In this document: positions 27,502 through 39,754 of the stretch, piece by piece | How the letters are laid out: each line of letters opens with the position of its first letter | How positions within the stretch are numbered: position 1 is the first letter of the stretch | Assembly (NCBI RefSeq): GCF_001891085.1 | Contig: NZ_JXUP01000006.1 | Span: forward strand, 186,001-250,000 | Origin: Campylobacter concisus | GTDB taxonomy: Bacteria > Campylobacterota > Campylobacteria > Campylobacterales > Campylobacteraceae | Direction of reading: 5' to 3' | DNA length: 64,000 nt | Position numbers and translations under genes: made by a program | The notes under the pieces: model-generated | What the model was told of the DNA's origin: nothing | The model's input: the letters and a program-made list of their open reading frames with translations, nothing else | The model's database searches: none

Positions 27502-28473
27502 ATGTTTAAACGTTTTAGAAGATTAAGAATAAATCCAGCCCTAAGAGACATGGTAAGAGAGACGAGCCTTAGCGTAAATGACTTCATCTATCCGCTCTTT
27601 GTGGTCGAGGGCAGGGGCGTTAAAAACGAGATCTCTTCGATGCCAGGCGTCTATCAAATGAGTATCGATGAGATTTTAAAAGAGTGCGAAGAGATAGTAA
27701 ATTTAGGCATAAAATCAATCATTTTATTTGGCATACCAAGCCTAAAAGATAGCGTTGGCAGCGATGCACTAAGCAACGACGGCATCATTGCAACCGCACT
27801 TAGAGCCATAAAAGATAAATTTCCAAATTTAGTAGTAGTCACCGATCTTTGCTTTTGCGAATACACAGACCATGGCCACTGCGGTATAATCGATCACGTG
27901 CATAACACCATCGACAACGACGCAACGCTTGAAATTTCAGCCAAACAAGCTCTGATACACGCTCAAAATGGCTCTGACATGATCGCACCAAGCGGCATGA
28001 TGGATGGCATCATCGCAACGCTAAGAGAGACGCTTGATAGCAACGGCTTTGAGAATTTACCAGTGATGGCATACTCGACTAAATTTGCCTCAGCTTACTA
28101 CGGACCATTTCGTGACGTAGCGCAAAGCGCTCCAAGCTTTGGCGATAGAAAGAGCTATCAAATGGACAGCGCAAACCGCTTGGAGGCGATCAACGAGAGC
28201 TTGCAAGACGAGGCGCAAGGCGCTGATATCTTGATGGTAAAGCCAGCGCTTGCCTATCTTGACATCGTTAGAGAGCTTAGAAATTTGACGCTTTTGCCAC
28301 TTTGCGTCTATAACGTAAGCGGCGAGTACGCACTGCTAAAAGCTGGTGCAAAAGCTGGCATCATCGACTATGATCGCGTCATGATGGAGACCTTGATCGG
28401 CTTTAAAAGAGCAGGGGCAAATTTGATCATCACATATCATGCAAAAGAAGCAGCCAAAATTTTAAGGGGCTAA
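27502..28473 (+). CDS. hemB: Delta-aminolevulinic acid dehydratase (porphobilinogen synthase)
   Basis: A 323-aa enzyme condensing two ALA into porphobilinogen for haem. The zinc site [12 protein letters not shown] has three Cys, so this is the zinc-dependent form. The two active-site Lys are in [13 protein letters not shown] and [11 protein letters not shown]. It begins the cluster hemB-argF-DUF2603-hemN, whose order matches C. jejuni Cj0995c-Cj0992c. argF starts 1 nt after its stop. Haem supply links it to the many c-type cytochromes nearby. Confidence 0.96.
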   Translation: MFKRFRRLRINPALRDMVRETSLSVNDFIYPLFVVEGRGVKNEISSMPGVYQMSIDEILKECEEIVNLGIKSIILFGIPSLKDSVGSDALSNDGIIATALRAIKDKFPNLVVVTDLCFCEYTDHGHCGIIDHVHNTIDNDATLEISAKQALIHAQNGSDMIAPSGMMDGIIATLRETLDSNGFENLPVMAYSTKFASAYYGPFRDVAQSAPSFGDRKSYQMDSANRLEAINESLQDEAQGADILMVKPALAYLDIVRELRNLTLLPLCVYNVSGEYALLKAGAKAGIIDYDRVMMETLIGFKRAGANLIITYHAKEAAKILRG

Positions 28474-28474
28474 G

Positions 28475-31228
<2,754 letters not shown>

Positions 31229-31280
31229 AAATTATTTTTTTGTCATAAGATATTTAAAATGCATTTAATATTTCTTGGTG

Positions 31281-31286
31281 TATAAT
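31281..31286 (+). promoter_or_regulatory. -10 box upstream of the Lap-type cluster
   Basis: Exact TATAAT in CTTGGTGTATAATTCGC, 57 nt before the tolC-like ATG at 31343. No clear -35 box. It is the only strong promoter candidate before the 31.3-40.4 kb operon. Confidence 0.5.
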
Positions 31287-31342
31287 TCGCATTAAATTTT
31301 AAGTATAGACTTAATAATAAAAAAGGTAAAAGGATCTTAGTT

Positions 31343-33013
31343 ATGAAAAAGATATTGGCAATTAGTGCTTTGGCAGCAACTGTGCTGTCAGCTCAAGATG
31401 TTCCTTATAGGATTTTTCTAGCTTCATTTGCACAAGATGATAATCAGGCTAGAATCGACAGTGCTATTAATAAAGTTAATAGTAAAATTTCTGACAGTAG
31501 GCTGACCACAGGCATCTATGAGGTTGGTGGACGAAAATTTTTATATGTTGACACAACCCCAGTCTCTGAGGATGAAGCTAATAGTCTATTAGTTAAAGTT
31601 CAAAACGAATCAGGCTATAAGGATGCTTTAATGAGACCAAAAGCACCTGTAGCTGATACTCAAACAACAAAAAAATCTAATATAGAACAAGCTATATCAA
31701 CTGAAGTAAAACCAGTAGCACAAGTTGATGATGGAGTTTTGACTTTAGATCAAGTTATAAAGACTATTTTAAATGAAAATCCAAGTTTAAAAGCTACAGA
31801 ATTTAACTATCTACAAGTTGGTAAAGATCTAAAAATAGCAAAGAATGCCTATTATCCAACACTTGACGCTGCTGCTAGAGTGGGATATGAGAAAAAACGC
31901 CTTGATGATGGAGTTTCTACAAGAAGAGGAGATGGAAGAATTTCTGGCACATCTCTAACCTTGGTTGAAAATTTATACAATGGTGGTGCTGATAAAAATA
32001 GAATAAATTCTCAAAGCGCAAGACTTGATTCAGCTGCTTATTCAGTAGCACAAGCTGCAGATAGACTTACATTAAATGCTACAAATGCTTACTTACAAGT
32101 TCTTCAAACTAAGAGAATTTTAGACATTGAAGAAGAAAATGTAAAGAGTCATGAGGAAATTTATAGCCAAATTAAAGATAGAGCAAGGTCAGGTTATGGC
32201 GTAGCTTCTGAAGAGAGACAAGCTGGATCACGCTATACTTTAGCTCAATCAAACTATACAGCTGCTAAAAATAACTATGAAGATGCGCTTTCTACATTTG
32301 AGAAATTATATGGAAAAAAAGTTGCAGCTAAAAATTTAGTAATGCCTGAGTTTAGCCTTCCTTTGCCTAGCACAAAAGAGGCTGTTTATAATAAAGCAAT
32401 TCTTTGTAATCCATCACTTTTGGTTCAAAAATCAAATATTGCTATGGCAGAGTCAGTTGTAAAAGAGAAAAATGCGCCATTCTTGCCAAAACTAGATCTT
32501 GTTATATCTGGCGCGTATGATCATTCAAATGTTTTATATGACAATTATGAAGAACAAACATTTGACGCACTTTTAAGACTAAACTATAACCTTTACAATA
32601 AAGGTAATGATAAACTAGATAAAGAAAAAAGCCAACTTGCCGTTCAACAGGAGCAACAAACTTTGGACAATCTTGTAAGAGAGCTTAAAGAATCCTTGGA
32701 ATTTTCATGGCAAAATTATGTTCTTAACCAAGAAAAAATGGGATATCTAAATCAACACGTTGAATATGCTAAAGCTACACTTGATGCTTATCAGGATGAG
32801 TTTAGAATCGGTCGTCGTGATCTTATAAACTTGCTTGATGCTGAAAATGAATATAACTCTGCGTTAAAAGAGATTGCTACAACTGAGACAGCACTATCTT
32901 ATGCAAAATACAGACTGTTAGATAATATGGGAATGATCTCAGATAGCTTTGAACCAGGTTTTGCAAAGAGATACATTCAAGGTGCTTGCAGCATTCAAAA
33001 CGATTTAAGATAA
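31343..33013 (+). CDS. TolC-family outer-membrane channel with SPOR-like N-terminus
   Basis: A 556-aa outer-membrane protein of a type I secretion system. After a signal peptide (about 1-17) comes a compact SPOR-like domain (about 20-100: YRIFLASFAQDDNQARID, then EVGGRKFLYV and a final GYKDAL). Two TolC/OEP repeats follow (about 130-545), with the characteristic helices around AQAADRLTLNATNAYLQVLQ and DEFRIGRRDLINLLDAENEY. It pairs with the ABC exporter and HlyD-type adaptor 2.6-4.8 kb downstream. A SPOR-like domain would tie the channel to denuded glycan at the division site; this is inference. Confidence 0.9.
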   Translation: MKKILAISALAATVLSAQDVPYRIFLASFAQDDNQARIDSAINKVNSKISDSRLTTGIYEVGGRKFLYVDTTPVSEDEANSLLVKVQNESGYKDALMRPKAPVADTQTTKKSNIEQAISTEVKPVAQVDDGVLTLDQVIKTILNENPSLKATEFNYLQVGKDLKIAKNAYYPTLDAAARVGYEKKRLDDGVSTRRGDGRISGTSLTLVENLYNGGADKNRINSQSARLDSAAYSVAQAADRLTLNATNAYLQVLQTKRILDIEEENVKSHEEIYSQIKDRARSGYGVASEERQAGSRYTLAQSNYTAAKNNYEDALSTFEKLYGKKVAAKNLVMPEFSLPLPSTKEAVYNKAILCNPSLLVQKSNIAMAESVVKEKNAPFLPKLDLVISGAYDHSNVLYDNYEEQTFDALLRLNYNLYNKGNDKLDKEKSQLAVQQEQQTLDNLVRELKESLEFSWQNYVLNQEKMGYLNQHVEYAKATLDAYQDEFRIGRRDLINLLDAENEYNSALKEIATTETALSYAKYRLLDNMGMISDSFEPGFAKRYIQGACSIQNDLR

Positions 33014-33033
33014 AAATGTAAAAAGTAATGACC

Positions 33034-33688
33034 ATGAGGGTCAAGACAAATTTTTGGACGCTTATTGTAAGCGTCCTTTTTATTATTAGTAAGTGCTATT
33101 GGAGATTTTATAAAATCAACAACTATAGCAAAGGTAGCTAAAATTTATGGAGAAGATGCAAGAAGAAGGGCTTCTGCTCTAAATTCTTTAATGACTTCAT
33201 TGCAAGATGCAACGGAACAAGAGAAGTTAATAAAAGTAAATGACTTTTTTAACTCTTTTAGATGGGTTGATGATATGCAGCTTTGGCACAAAAAGGATTA
33301 TTGGGCTACTAGAATGGAATTTATAGGAAAAGGTGCTGGTGACTGCGAAGACTACGTTATTGCAAAATATTTTACACTAAAGCAGCTAGGAATTCCAACT
33401 CAAAAATTATACTTCACATATGTTAAAGCCTTAAGATACAATCAAGCTCATATGGTTTTAGCATACTACGATACACCAAAATCTATTCCATTAATTTTAG
33501 ATAACATAAATGGTAAAATAAAAATCGCAACTCAAAGAACAGACCTTGTTCCAGTTTATAGTTTTAATGGTGATTCGCTATACTTGGCAAAACAAGAAGG
33601 TCTTGGTCAAGCAATACCAGGTGGAAATAAAAAACAAAATCCTAAGTGGATGGAACTAATAGATAGGATAGGAAAAGAGGATTTATGA
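33034..33688 (+). CDS. lapG: LapG-type periplasmic cysteine protease, signal peptide one nucleotide out of frame
   Basis: Bacterial transglutaminase-like cysteine proteinase that clips large adhesins from the cell surface. The catalytic triad is intact: Cys in GAGDCEDYVIAKYF, His in NQAHMVLAYY, Asp in LILDNING, plus PVYSFNG. Family-like sequence extends upstream of the first in-frame ATG (33191, no Shine-Dalgarno) to about 33080 (IYGEDARRRA), with no start codon in that frame. A signal peptide (MRVKTNFWTLIVSVL) begins at ATG 33034, or at 33028, in another frame. Removing one T from T5 at 33077-33081 joins them into a single protein with a VLLLLVSA core. The 655-nt span is one over a multiple of three. 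Its end overlaps lapD by 4 nt. Confidence 0.8.
33056..33081 (+). terminator. Terminator-like hairpin inside the lapG signal-peptide region
   Basis: A perfect 9-bp stem (GGACGCTTA with TAAGCGTCC), TTG loop and five T form a textbook intrinsic terminator 43 nt after the tolC-like gene. It overlaps the predicted lapG leader, and its T-run is exactly where the reading frame is broken. It could stop or attenuate transcription between the channel gene and the rest of the operon. Confidence 0.8.
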
Positions 33689-35634
33689 CGCTATTTAAAC
33701 AAATTATGATCGCCGTGATAACTTTTGGTATCATGATTTTTATGGCTGTTGGCTACTTAAATTTTAAGAGCCTAAATGGATATATTAATGACCAGCTTGG
33801 TGAAAACGCAAGACATACAGCAAATTCGCTTGGACTTGCTTTAAAGCCTATTATCGATCCAGATGACATGTCCTTGGCTCAAACAATGATAAATTCTATG
33901 TTTGACAGCGGTAGATACAAGCTTATCAAGCTTGAAGATGTTGATGGCAAGGTTCTTATTGAAAATTCTCAACAAACTGTTGTTAAAGATATTCCTGAGT
34001 GGTTTTACAAAATAGCCAAGTTTGAAGCGCCAATAGCAGATAGCGAGATTATGACTGGCTGGGCAAAATTTGGCACGCTTTATGTTCAAGGTAGTACCGC
34101 ACTTGCCTACAATGAGCTTTATACTAACTCAAAAAATATTTTTAATTTTCTTCTTCTAATGATAATTGTCACTCTCGTGGTAGCATATTTCGCTCTAAAA
34201 GCTATTTTTAGACCGCTTATGAAGGTTCAAGATCAGGCTGAGGCCATACTTGATAATAAATTTATTATTCAGAAAAGAATTCCATTTACAGCTGATCTTA
34301 AAAAAATGGTTCTAGCTATGAACTCTATGGTTAGTAAAGTAAAAGACATTTTTGAGAGAGAGGCAGCCACACTTAGTAAGTATCAAGAGCTTTTATATAA
34401 AGATACAATGAGTGGTGCTAATAACAGAAGATTTTTTCAAACTAAATTTAGCGAGTATCTAGCTAGTGAAGAATATTCAAGTGGTGTTGCTTTACTTGTT
34501 AGTTTTAAAGATCTAATAAATTTAAAAAGCACGCTTGGCTTTGAAAAATGGCAAAGCGTTGTAATGAAAATAGCTCAAATTTTACAAGAAAAATCAATCC
34601 ATAATGATAAAAATGCGATTGTTGCAAGGCTTAACGATAATGATTTCATTGTACTTTCGTATGGTAGAAATTCGTCAAATTTCTTGGCTCTATGTGATGA
34701 AATTATGAACGAATTTAAAAAGCTTTATGCAAATTTTTCACTAAATGATAGCGAGTATCCAGTAAATGCTGCGATAGTAGAGTATTCACCAAATTCTGAT
34801 ATTAAGACACTTCTTACTTCAGCTGACGTTACATTGGCTAGCTCAAGACTTGCTGGAAGCTTTACATATAAGGTATTTAATGAAAATCAAAATACTTTAG
34901 TGATTGGTAAAGAGAAGTATAAAGAGCTTATTTTTGACTCAATAAAAGAGGATGAATTTAAATTTGCAGCTCAAAAAGTGATTGATCTTAATTCAAATTT
35001 TGAGCAGTATGAGCTTTATTTGAGGCTTGTTGATAAAGATGGCGTATGGCGTATGGCCTCATATTTCATGCCGATGGTAAATGAGCTAAATTTAGGTGCG
35101 ATGCTTGATCTTCATATCTTAAATAGGGTGGCTAGAATTTTACCAGAGAATATCTTACCAAGTGGCAACTTGGCAATAAATTTGGGCAAAGAGATATTAA
35201 ACTCAGATGAAAATTTTTCAAAACTTGAAGCTACACTTAAAAAGATAAGCCAAATTTCTAAATATAAAAACTATATAGAAATTCCAAATAAAGACGATAT
35301 TAGCATAGAAAGTATAGTTAAGCTTACTAAAAAATTAAAAGAACTTGGCTTTGGATTTGGTTTTGACCACTTCGAGCTCAACGCAAAAGGTATCGAAAAA
35401 CTAAAAGAATTTAACCCTGATTATGTAAAAATTCAGTCAAATGTCTTGATTGACTTCTTAAGTGATAAGTCAGGAGTAAACACAAAACAATCACTTGATG
35501 TTGTTTTAAGCTCAAAAGACATTATTTTGATCGCAATCGGTGTTGAAGGCGAAGAACAGAAGAAAAAGTTAATCGATCTTGGCATTAAAAATATGCAAGG
35601 AATTTATATAGATGAAATTAAGAACATTGGATGA
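33685..35634 (+). CDS. lapD: LapD-type c-di-GMP receptor with degenerate GGDEF and EAL domains
   Basis: A 649-aa inner-membrane protein. TM1 at about 7-27, LapD/MoxY-type periplasmic domain (about 28-150, with TGWAKFGTLYV containing the Trp expected to hold LapG), TM2 at about 152-171, HAMP (about 172-225), GGDEF-like domain (about 235-395) and EAL-like domain (about 400-649). GGDEF is replaced by RLNDNDF; the EAL position reads LYL, and the metal-binding residues are not conserved (YIEIPN, GFDHFE). It should therefore bind c-di-GMP without making or degrading it and, when loaded, hold LapG away from the adhesin. Overlaps lapG by 4 nt. Confidence 0.9.
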   Translation: MTLFKQIMIAVITFGIMIFMAVGYLNFKSLNGYINDQLGENARHTANSLGLALKPIIDPDDMSLAQTMINSMFDSGRYKLIKLEDVDGKVLIENSQQTVVKDIPEWFYKIAKFEAPIADSEIMTGWAKFGTLYVQGSTALAYNELYTNSKNIFNFLLLMIIVTLVVAYFALKAIFRPLMKVQDQAEAILDNKFIIQKRIPFTADLKKMVLAMNSMVSKVKDIFEREAATLSKYQELLYKDTMSGANNRRFFQTKFSEYLASEEYSSGVALLVSFKDLINLKSTLGFEKWQSVVMKIAQILQEKSIHNDKNAIVARLNDNDFIVLSYGRNSSNFLALCDEIMNEFKKLYANFSLNDSEYPVNAAIVEYSPNSDIKTLLTSADVTLASSRLAGSFTYKVFNENQNTLVIGKEKYKELIFDSIKEDEFKFAAQKVIDLNSNFEQYELYLRLVDKDGVWRMASYFMPMVNELNLGAMLDLHILNRVARILPENILPSGNLAINLGKEILNSDENFSKLEATLKKISQISKYKNYIEIPNKDDISIESIVKLTKKLKELGFGFGFDHFELNAKGIEKLKEFNPDYVKIQSNVLIDFLSDKSGVNTKQSLDVVLSSKDIILIAIGVEGEEQKKKLIDLGIKNMQGIYIDEIKNIG

Positions 35635-35637
35635 TAG

Positions 35638-37776
35638 ATGCATAGTGATAAGATAAAAGATGAACTGCTTCAATGTTTGGTTATTTTTACCAAGCTTCAT
35701 AATAATCCATATAGTGCCGATGCTTTAACTATTGGCTTGCCAGTAAAAGATGGCGATGAAATTGAGCTTTTTTCACTTAAAAGCTCAAGGTCTTTATTTT
35801 CTCGTGCTGCTTCTCGTGCTGGCTTTGCTTCTACCCTTGTAAGAAAAGATCTTGAACAAATCTCTCCTTTAGTTTTACCTTGCATTTTAATGCTTAGAGG
35901 CAAAAAAGCTTGCATCTTGCAATCTTTGAGTAAAGATAAAAAGACAGCAAATATCATAACGCCAGAACTTTCAACTGGTACTAGCACGATAGAAATAAGT
36001 AAATTAAAAGAAGAATATTTAGGCTATGCATACTATCTAAAGCGCGAGTTTGTTCCAGAGGATACTAGCTCAACAAAGCTAATTGATGCAGGCAATGATC
36101 ATTGGTTTTGGGGAACTCTAAAACGTTCAAAAAAGATTTATTTTGATGTTGTTCTTGCAAGTTTTATTATAAATTTATTTGTTCTTGCTAGTCCGCTTTT
36201 TACGATGAACGTATATGACCGTGTTGTGCCAAATAATGCGGTTGAGACACTTTGGGTCTTAGCACTTGGTGTAAGTGTAGTTTATGGCATAGATCTTTTT
36301 TTAAAATTTGTAAGATCATATTTTCTTGAGATCGCTGGTAAAAAGAGCGATATCATAATGAGCTCTATTTTATTTGAGCGCGTTATGGATATGAAGTTTA
36401 GCAATAAACCAAAATCTGTTGGCTCATTTGCTAGTAATCTAAAAGAGTTTGATACGGTTAGAAATTTCTTCTCATCAGCCTCATTGGCAGCTATTGTCGA
36501 TCTTCCATTTGCGATCATTTTCTTGATAGTTACTTATTTTATAGGAAGCTATATCGTACTCGTGCCAATTGTTATCATGATAGCTATTTTATGCTATACA
36601 TTTTTTATAAAAGATCCACTTCAAAATGCCATTAAAAGTACATTTGAGGCTTCGGCTATAAAAAATGGAATTTTAATAGAGAGCCTTAGTAGTCTTGAGA
36701 CTATCAAAACTCTTGGTGCTAGTGGCCATATACAATGGAACTGGGAAGAGGCAACTGGTGAGATAGCAAATAGAAGCATTAAATCAAAAATTATTACAAC
36801 TTCGATAACGACTGTTACATCTTTTTTAGTGCAATTAAATACTATTGCTATCATCGTTCTTGGTGTTTATATGATACAAGATACACATCTTACAATGGGT
36901 GGTCTTATCGCTGCGGTTATGCTTAGCTCTCGTGCTATCGCTCCTATGGGACAGGTAGCTTCACTAGCTGCAAATTTTGAGCAGACAAAAACAGCCTATC
37001 AAAGTCTTAGTAAGATTATGCAAATGCCTGTTGAAAGGCCAGAAGGTAAAAAATTTGTTAGAAGAAATTCTTTTGATGGAAAGATTGAGTTTAAGAATGT
37101 AAGCTTTACATATCCAGATACCACAAAAGGTTCGCTTGATAGGATAAATTTTGTTATTCAGCCAGGTGAAAAAGTTGGCATTATAGGCAAAAATGGCTCT
37201 GGAAAAACTACTTTACAAAAGCTCATTTTGGGACTTTACTCACCAACTGAAGGCTCAGTGCTAATCGATGGTATTGATATTAATCAAATCGACCCAGCCG
37301 ATCTTAGGCGAAATATCGGCTACGTTCCGCAAGATGTTGTGCTTTTTAAAGGAACGGTTAGAGAAAATATTGTTCAAAAAGCACCATATGTTGATGATAT
37401 TCAGATTATAAAAGCAGCTAAAGTAAGCGGAGTTGATGAATATGTAAATGCCCATCCACTTGGATTTGACATGCCGGTCTTTGAAAGAGGTGACGGCATA
37501 AGTGGCGGACAGCGTCAAAGTATAGCTGTGGCTAGGGCATTTTTATTGGATAGTCCTATTATTTTGCTTGATGAGCCAACAAATTCTCTTGATAATACAG
37601 TTGAAAATAAGTTAAAAATAAATTTAAAGACAAATACAGCAAATAAAACGATGCTGCTTGTTACGCATAGGACGTCGATGCTAGATCTTGTTGATAGACT
37701 TATAGTTATGGACAATGGCAAAATTTTATTGGACGGACCAAGAGATGAAGTTTTAGCAAGACTTAGTGGGAAGTGA
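35638..37776 (+). CDS. lapB: Type I secretion ABC transporter (LapB/LssB type)
   Basis: A 712-aa exporter: N-terminal C39-like domain without the catalytic Cys/His set (about 1-140), six-helix transmembrane domain (about 165-450) and nucleotide-binding domain with Walker A IGKNGSGKTT, Q-loop YVPQDVVLF, signature SGGQRQS, Walker B IILLDEP and a switch His in LLVTHRT. The inactive peptidase-like domain is typical of exporters for RTX and Lap-type giant adhesins, where it binds substrate rather than cleaving it. It starts 3 nt after lapD and overlaps the adaptor gene by 4 nt. Confidence 0.94.
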   Translation: MHSDKIKDELLQCLVIFTKLHNNPYSADALTIGLPVKDGDEIELFSLKSSRSLFSRAASRAGFASTLVRKDLEQISPLVLPCILMLRGKKACILQSLSKDKKTANIITPELSTGTSTIEISKLKEEYLGYAYYLKREFVPEDTSSTKLIDAGNDHWFWGTLKRSKKIYFDVVLASFIINLFVLASPLFTMNVYDRVVPNNAVETLWVLALGVSVVYGIDLFLKFVRSYFLEIAGKKSDIIMSSILFERVMDMKFSNKPKSVGSFASNLKEFDTVRNFFSSASLAAIVDLPFAIIFLIVTYFIGSYIVLVPIVIMIAILCYTFFIKDPLQNAIKSTFEASAIKNGILIESLSSLETIKTLGASGHIQWNWEEATGEIANRSIKSKIITTSITTVTSFLVQLNTIAIIVLGVYMIQDTHLTMGGLIAAVMLSSRAIAPMGQVASLAANFEQTKTAYQSLSKIMQMPVERPEGKKFVRRNSFDGKIEFKNVSFTYPDTTKGSLDRINFVIQPGEKVGIIGKNGSGKTTLQKLILGLYSPTEGSVLIDGIDINQIDPADLRRNIGYVPQDVVLFKGTVRENIVQKAPYVDDIQIIKAAKVSGVDEYVNAHPLGFDMPVFERGDGISGGQRQSIAVARAFLLDSPIILLDEPTNSLDNTVENKLKINLKTNTANKTMLLVTHRTSMLDLVDRLIVMDNGKILLDGPRDEVLARLSGK

Positions 37777-39245
37777 TCATGCAAGAAGATATCAAGAATA
37801 AGCAAAATGAAAATCCAAAAACTGAAAAAAGATTAATTTCTGAAAATAACATAAAAGAACAAGAGGAAGCTAGTAATAAAATTTTAAATAGTGTAGATGA
37901 TATAAAGTCTAATCTTCAAACAAAAAATTATGATGCTTATGATTTGAAATTTATGTCAAGTCTTTCTGAAGCTGTTTTGGCTAAAGCCCCATCTACATCT
38001 AAAAAGATACTCTATACAGTTGCTATAACTATGTTTTGGCTTCTTGTTTGGGCTTCTTGGGCACAAATAGATGAGATCACAAGAGGTAGTGGTAAGATCA
38101 TCCCGTCTGGAAAAAACCAAGCGATACAAAATCTTGAAGGCGGTATAGTCGATCAAATTTTTGTAAAAGAGGGTGACGAAGTCAAGAAAGATCAAATTCT
38201 AATAAGGCTAGATAATAAAAATTTTACGAGTAGTTATGGTGAATCAAAACTAAGACTTGATGAACTTCAAGCAAAATTTATGAGGCTTGATGCTGAGGCA
38301 AATGATAAGGATTTTGACTACGATGAAGCTAGAGATGCGAACAATAGCAAAGCCATAAGATATGAACTAAGTCTGCATAATTCAAATATTGATCACTTAA
38401 ATGAACAGATAGGAATTTTAACAGAGCAAATTCATCAACGCCAGAGTGAATTAGTCGAACTAAAAAATAAAATTTCTCAAACTCAAAATAGCTATAATCT
38501 TGTTCTAAAAGAAAAGGCCATTATGGAGCCAATCTTTAAAAAAGGTCTTGTTAGTGAGGTTGAATACATCCAACTTCAAAGACGTGTAAATGATCTAAGA
38601 GGCGAGCTCGATGCTGCCGTTCTTGCCGTACCAAGAGTTGAATCAACTATAAAAGAAGCGAAAAATAAGATCGAAGAAGCAAAACTTGCTTTTAAAAACA
38701 ATGCAAAAAAAGAGCTAAATGAAGTTTCAGCAGAGATCGCAAGGATAAATGAATCACAAATCAGTCTAAGCGATAGAGTAGAAAGAACATATGTAAGATC
38801 TCCAGTAAATGGTATTGTCAGCAAAATGATGGTTCATACAGTATCAGGAGTTATTAAGCCTGGTGAAAATATTGCCGAGATCGTTCCTCTTGAGGATAAA
38901 TTGGTTGCTGAAGTAAAAGTAAAACCAGCTGATGTTGCATTTTTGAGGCCTGGGCTTGATACGATGGTTAAATTTACGGCCTATGATTTTAGTATTTACG
39001 GTGGTTTAAAAGGCAAAGTAACGCAGATTAGTGCCGATACGGAGACTAATGAAAAAACTGGCGAGAGCTATTATTTGGTTAGGATAGAAACTGAGAAAAA
39101 TTATCTTGGTAGCGAAGAAAAACCGCTTAGAATAAAAGTTGGTATGATAGTCTCAGCTGATATCATTACCGGTAAAAAGACAATACTTGATTATTTATTA
39201 AAGCCTATTTTAAAGGCAAAACAAAATGCCTTAACGGAGAGGTAA
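37773..39245 (+). CDS. lapC: Type I secretion membrane-fusion protein (HlyD/LapC type)
   Basis: A 490-aa adaptor linking the ABC transporter to the TolC-like channel. A long charged cytoplasmic N-terminus (about 1-70), one transmembrane helix (about 71-90), a lipoyl-like half ILEGGIVDQIFVKEGDEVK-type segment, a long coiled-coil hairpin (about 145-330) and the C-terminal beta-barrel with RSPVNGIVSKM and the HlyD end RIKVGMIVSADIITGKKTI. Its stop shares its last base with the next gene. Confidence 0.94.
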   Translation: MIMQEDIKNKQNENPKTEKRLISENNIKEQEEASNKILNSVDDIKSNLQTKNYDAYDLKFMSSLSEAVLAKAPSTSKKILYTVAITMFWLLVWASWAQIDEITRGSGKIIPSGKNQAIQNLEGGIVDQIFVKEGDEVKKDQILIRLDNKNFTSSYGESKLRLDELQAKFMRLDAEANDKDFDYDEARDANNSKAIRYELSLHNSNIDHLNEQIGILTEQIHQRQSELVELKNKISQTQNSYNLVLKEKAIMEPIFKKGLVSEVEYIQLQRRVNDLRGELDAAVLAVPRVESTIKEAKNKIEEAKLAFKNNAKKELNEVSAEIARINESQISLSDRVERTYVRSPVNGIVSKMMVHTVSGVIKPGENIAEIVPLEDKLVAEVKVKPADVAFLRPGLDTMVKFTAYDFSIYGGLKGKVTQISADTETNEKTGESYYLVRIETEKNYLGSEEKPLRIKVGMIVSADIITGKKTILDYLLKPILKAKQNALTER

Positions 39246-39736
39246 TGGGTAAGATCGCTTTTTATGATAAGAAATTTGGTGAATATGAGATCGGAAAATT
39301 TCAAAATTTACAAAATTTCTATCTCATAAAAGATGATCATTGCTGCGATATAGTTAATGATGAAATTGAACGATTTAAATTTAGTGATTGTGAAATAGAT
39401 TTTTTACAATTAGTAGATGTTGCTAGTAGGCATAAAAAACTATTTGAAAATATAAAAATTCAAGATGATATAGTAAGAAGTATTAAAATTTTAATAAAAG
39501 GCTTTGACCAGAGTTTGGATAAATTTGACTTTGATCCTGGAATTTTAAATTTAAATACTCCTTATAAATATGCTATATCACAAGATTTTTTCGAAATGAC
39601 CATTCTTTTAGAAGAAAAATCCTCAGTGGTTACTAAATTTTTCTCATCAATAGATTACAAGATACGCAAAAACGGCGAAAGTCGTCACGTAGAATTTTTT
39701 ATCAATAATAAAAAAATTTATGAAAGAATCATATAA
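39245..39736 (+). CDS. Unknown protein of the Lap-type cluster (163 aa)
   Basis: A soluble 163-aa protein with no signal peptide, rich in acidic and aromatic residues. It has a CC pair (DDHCCDIVNDE) and regular helices; a strand-rich C-terminus reads VEFFINNKKIYERI. It starts on the last base of lapC, so translation is coupled to the exporter genes. I do not recognise a family. It could be a cytoplasmic partner of the exporter or its substrate, but that rests only on position. Confidence 0.8.
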   Translation: MGKIAFYDKKFGEYEIGKFQNLQNFYLIKDDHCCDIVNDEIERFKFSDCEIDFLQLVDVASRHKKLFENIKIQDDIVRSIKILIKGFDQSLDKFDFDPGILNLNTPYKYAISQDFFEMTILLEEKSSVVTKFFSSIDYKIRKNGESRHVEFFINNKKIYERII

Positions 39737-39754
39737 ATAATCCAAGGAAAGGTA

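Noticed and set aside
33191-33688. Short LapG starting at ATG 33191
   Set aside because: No ribosome site precedes this ATG, and the protein would lose family-like N-terminal sequence and any signal peptide.
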